Assembly: GCF_000193635.1 (NCBI RefSeq)
Contig: NZ_AEKT01000020.1
Span: 1 to 64,000, forward strand
DNA from: Weissella cibaria KACC 11862
GTDB lineage: Bacteria; Bacillota; Bacilli; Lactobacillales; Lactobacillaceae
Length of the DNA stretch: 64,000 nt
Direction: 5' to 3'
Shown here: one piece after another, positions 63,944 to 64,000 of the stretch
How positions within the stretch are numbered: the first letter of the stretch is position 1
Layout of the letters: every line of letters starts with the position of its first letter
Made by a program: the position numbers and the translations under genes
The notes under the pieces: generated by a model
Database searches by the model: none
Seen by the model: the letters and a program-made list of their open reading frames with translations, nothing else
Told to the model about the DNA's origin: nothing

Positions 63944-63974
63944 AAGCCCAAGACGAAACAGACGTCTTGGGCTT
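63944..63974. terminator. Strong terminator at the right edge
   Basis: AAGCCCAAGACG/CGTCTTGGGCTT perfect 12-base arms, then TCCTTTTT on the plus strand and AAAAAG on the other. Confidence 0.85.
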
Positions 63975-64000
63975 CCTTTTTAAAACTCTTATTGAACAGT

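Larger units (their letters stand above)
63775..64000. other. Non-coding right edge with a palindrome and terminators
   Basis: No credible gene. It holds GTTAAACGTTTAAC (63819-63832, LacI-operator-like palindrome), the inverted repeat GCCATTTT/AAAATGGC near 63858-63880, and two terminators. Confidence 0.6.

Noticed and set aside
1-64000. tRNA, rRNA, CRISPR, IS or prophage genes
   Set aside because: Looked for cloverleaf ends with CCA, direct-repeat arrays, transposase or integrase motifs; the only tyrosine recombinase is core XerD.

Overview
The window reads as a low-to-mid GC Lactobacillales chromosome, most likely Weissella of the W. confusa / W. cibaria group. The evidence is a strong TTG preference for leucine in the highly expressed genes, the malolactic locus, the RecQ-to-Der and XerD-to-RluB gene orders of Firmicutes, and a 310-residue L-2-hydroxyisocaproate dehydrogenase that closely matches, from memory, the crystallised enzyme of 'Lactobacillus' (now Weissella) confusus without being identical. 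No alignment or search was run. All positions were worked out by hand from the sequence, and starts were moved to the codon with the best ribosome-binding site.

Nearly all genes lie on the minus strand. Region 1 (1-4.7 kb): an atypical short-chain dehydrogenase, the LysR regulator MleR, and the divergent malolactic enzyme and malate carrier. Region 2 (4.7-12 kb): a flavin disulfide reductase, a TetR regulator, a VanZ-like gene broken in a T7 tract, an HrtBA-like ABC exporter with a palindromic operator, an exported matrixin metalloprotease, cyclopropane-fatty-acid synthase and a VOC protein. Region 3 (12-20.5 kb): cysteine-free ribosomal proteins S14 and L33, an Fe-S biogenesis-like protein, acetate kinase (with a cre site), PepT, a Nif3-like protein, TrmK, Hsp20 and a TPR protein. 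Region 4 (20.5-34.5 kb): hypothetical and membrane proteins, a Nudix hydrolase, SbcCD, L-HicDH, an MFS carrier, a vitamin B6 salvage pair and HU. Region 5 (34.5-48 kb): Der, ribosomal protein S1, cytidylate kinase, a LysM protein, RecQ/YpbB, RibU under an FMN riboswitch, a TMEM175-like channel, RluB, ScpB/ScpA, RibT, XerD and CvfB. Region 6 (48-60.5 kb): a Na+/K+:H+ antiporter, an orphan RelB/DinJ-type antitoxin, Dtd/Rel, DnaE, YjzD, dihydrofolate reductase, an ABC-F ATPase and the CCA-adding enzyme.

Region 7 (60.5-63.8 kb) is an AT-rich accessory island and the most interesting part. On the minus strand it holds two alternating units of a short bacteriocin-like peptide gene followed by a CPBP (Abi) membrane-protease gene. 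The first peptide has a textbook double-glycine leader and a mature part with a GxxxG motif, joined only if one base is restored in a G run. The second, with tandem GxxxG motifs, also needs one base restored near its start. The second CPBP gene needs one A restored in an A7 run to recover its ATG and ribosome-binding site. Downstream are four small ORFs (three of them membrane proteins) preceded by a perfect CopY-type box. No bacteriocin transporter, pheromone or two-component system lies inside the window. Whether these lesions are real, phase-variable or homopolymer sequencing errors is the central open question.

No rRNA, tRNA, CRISPR array, insertion sequence or prophage was found.
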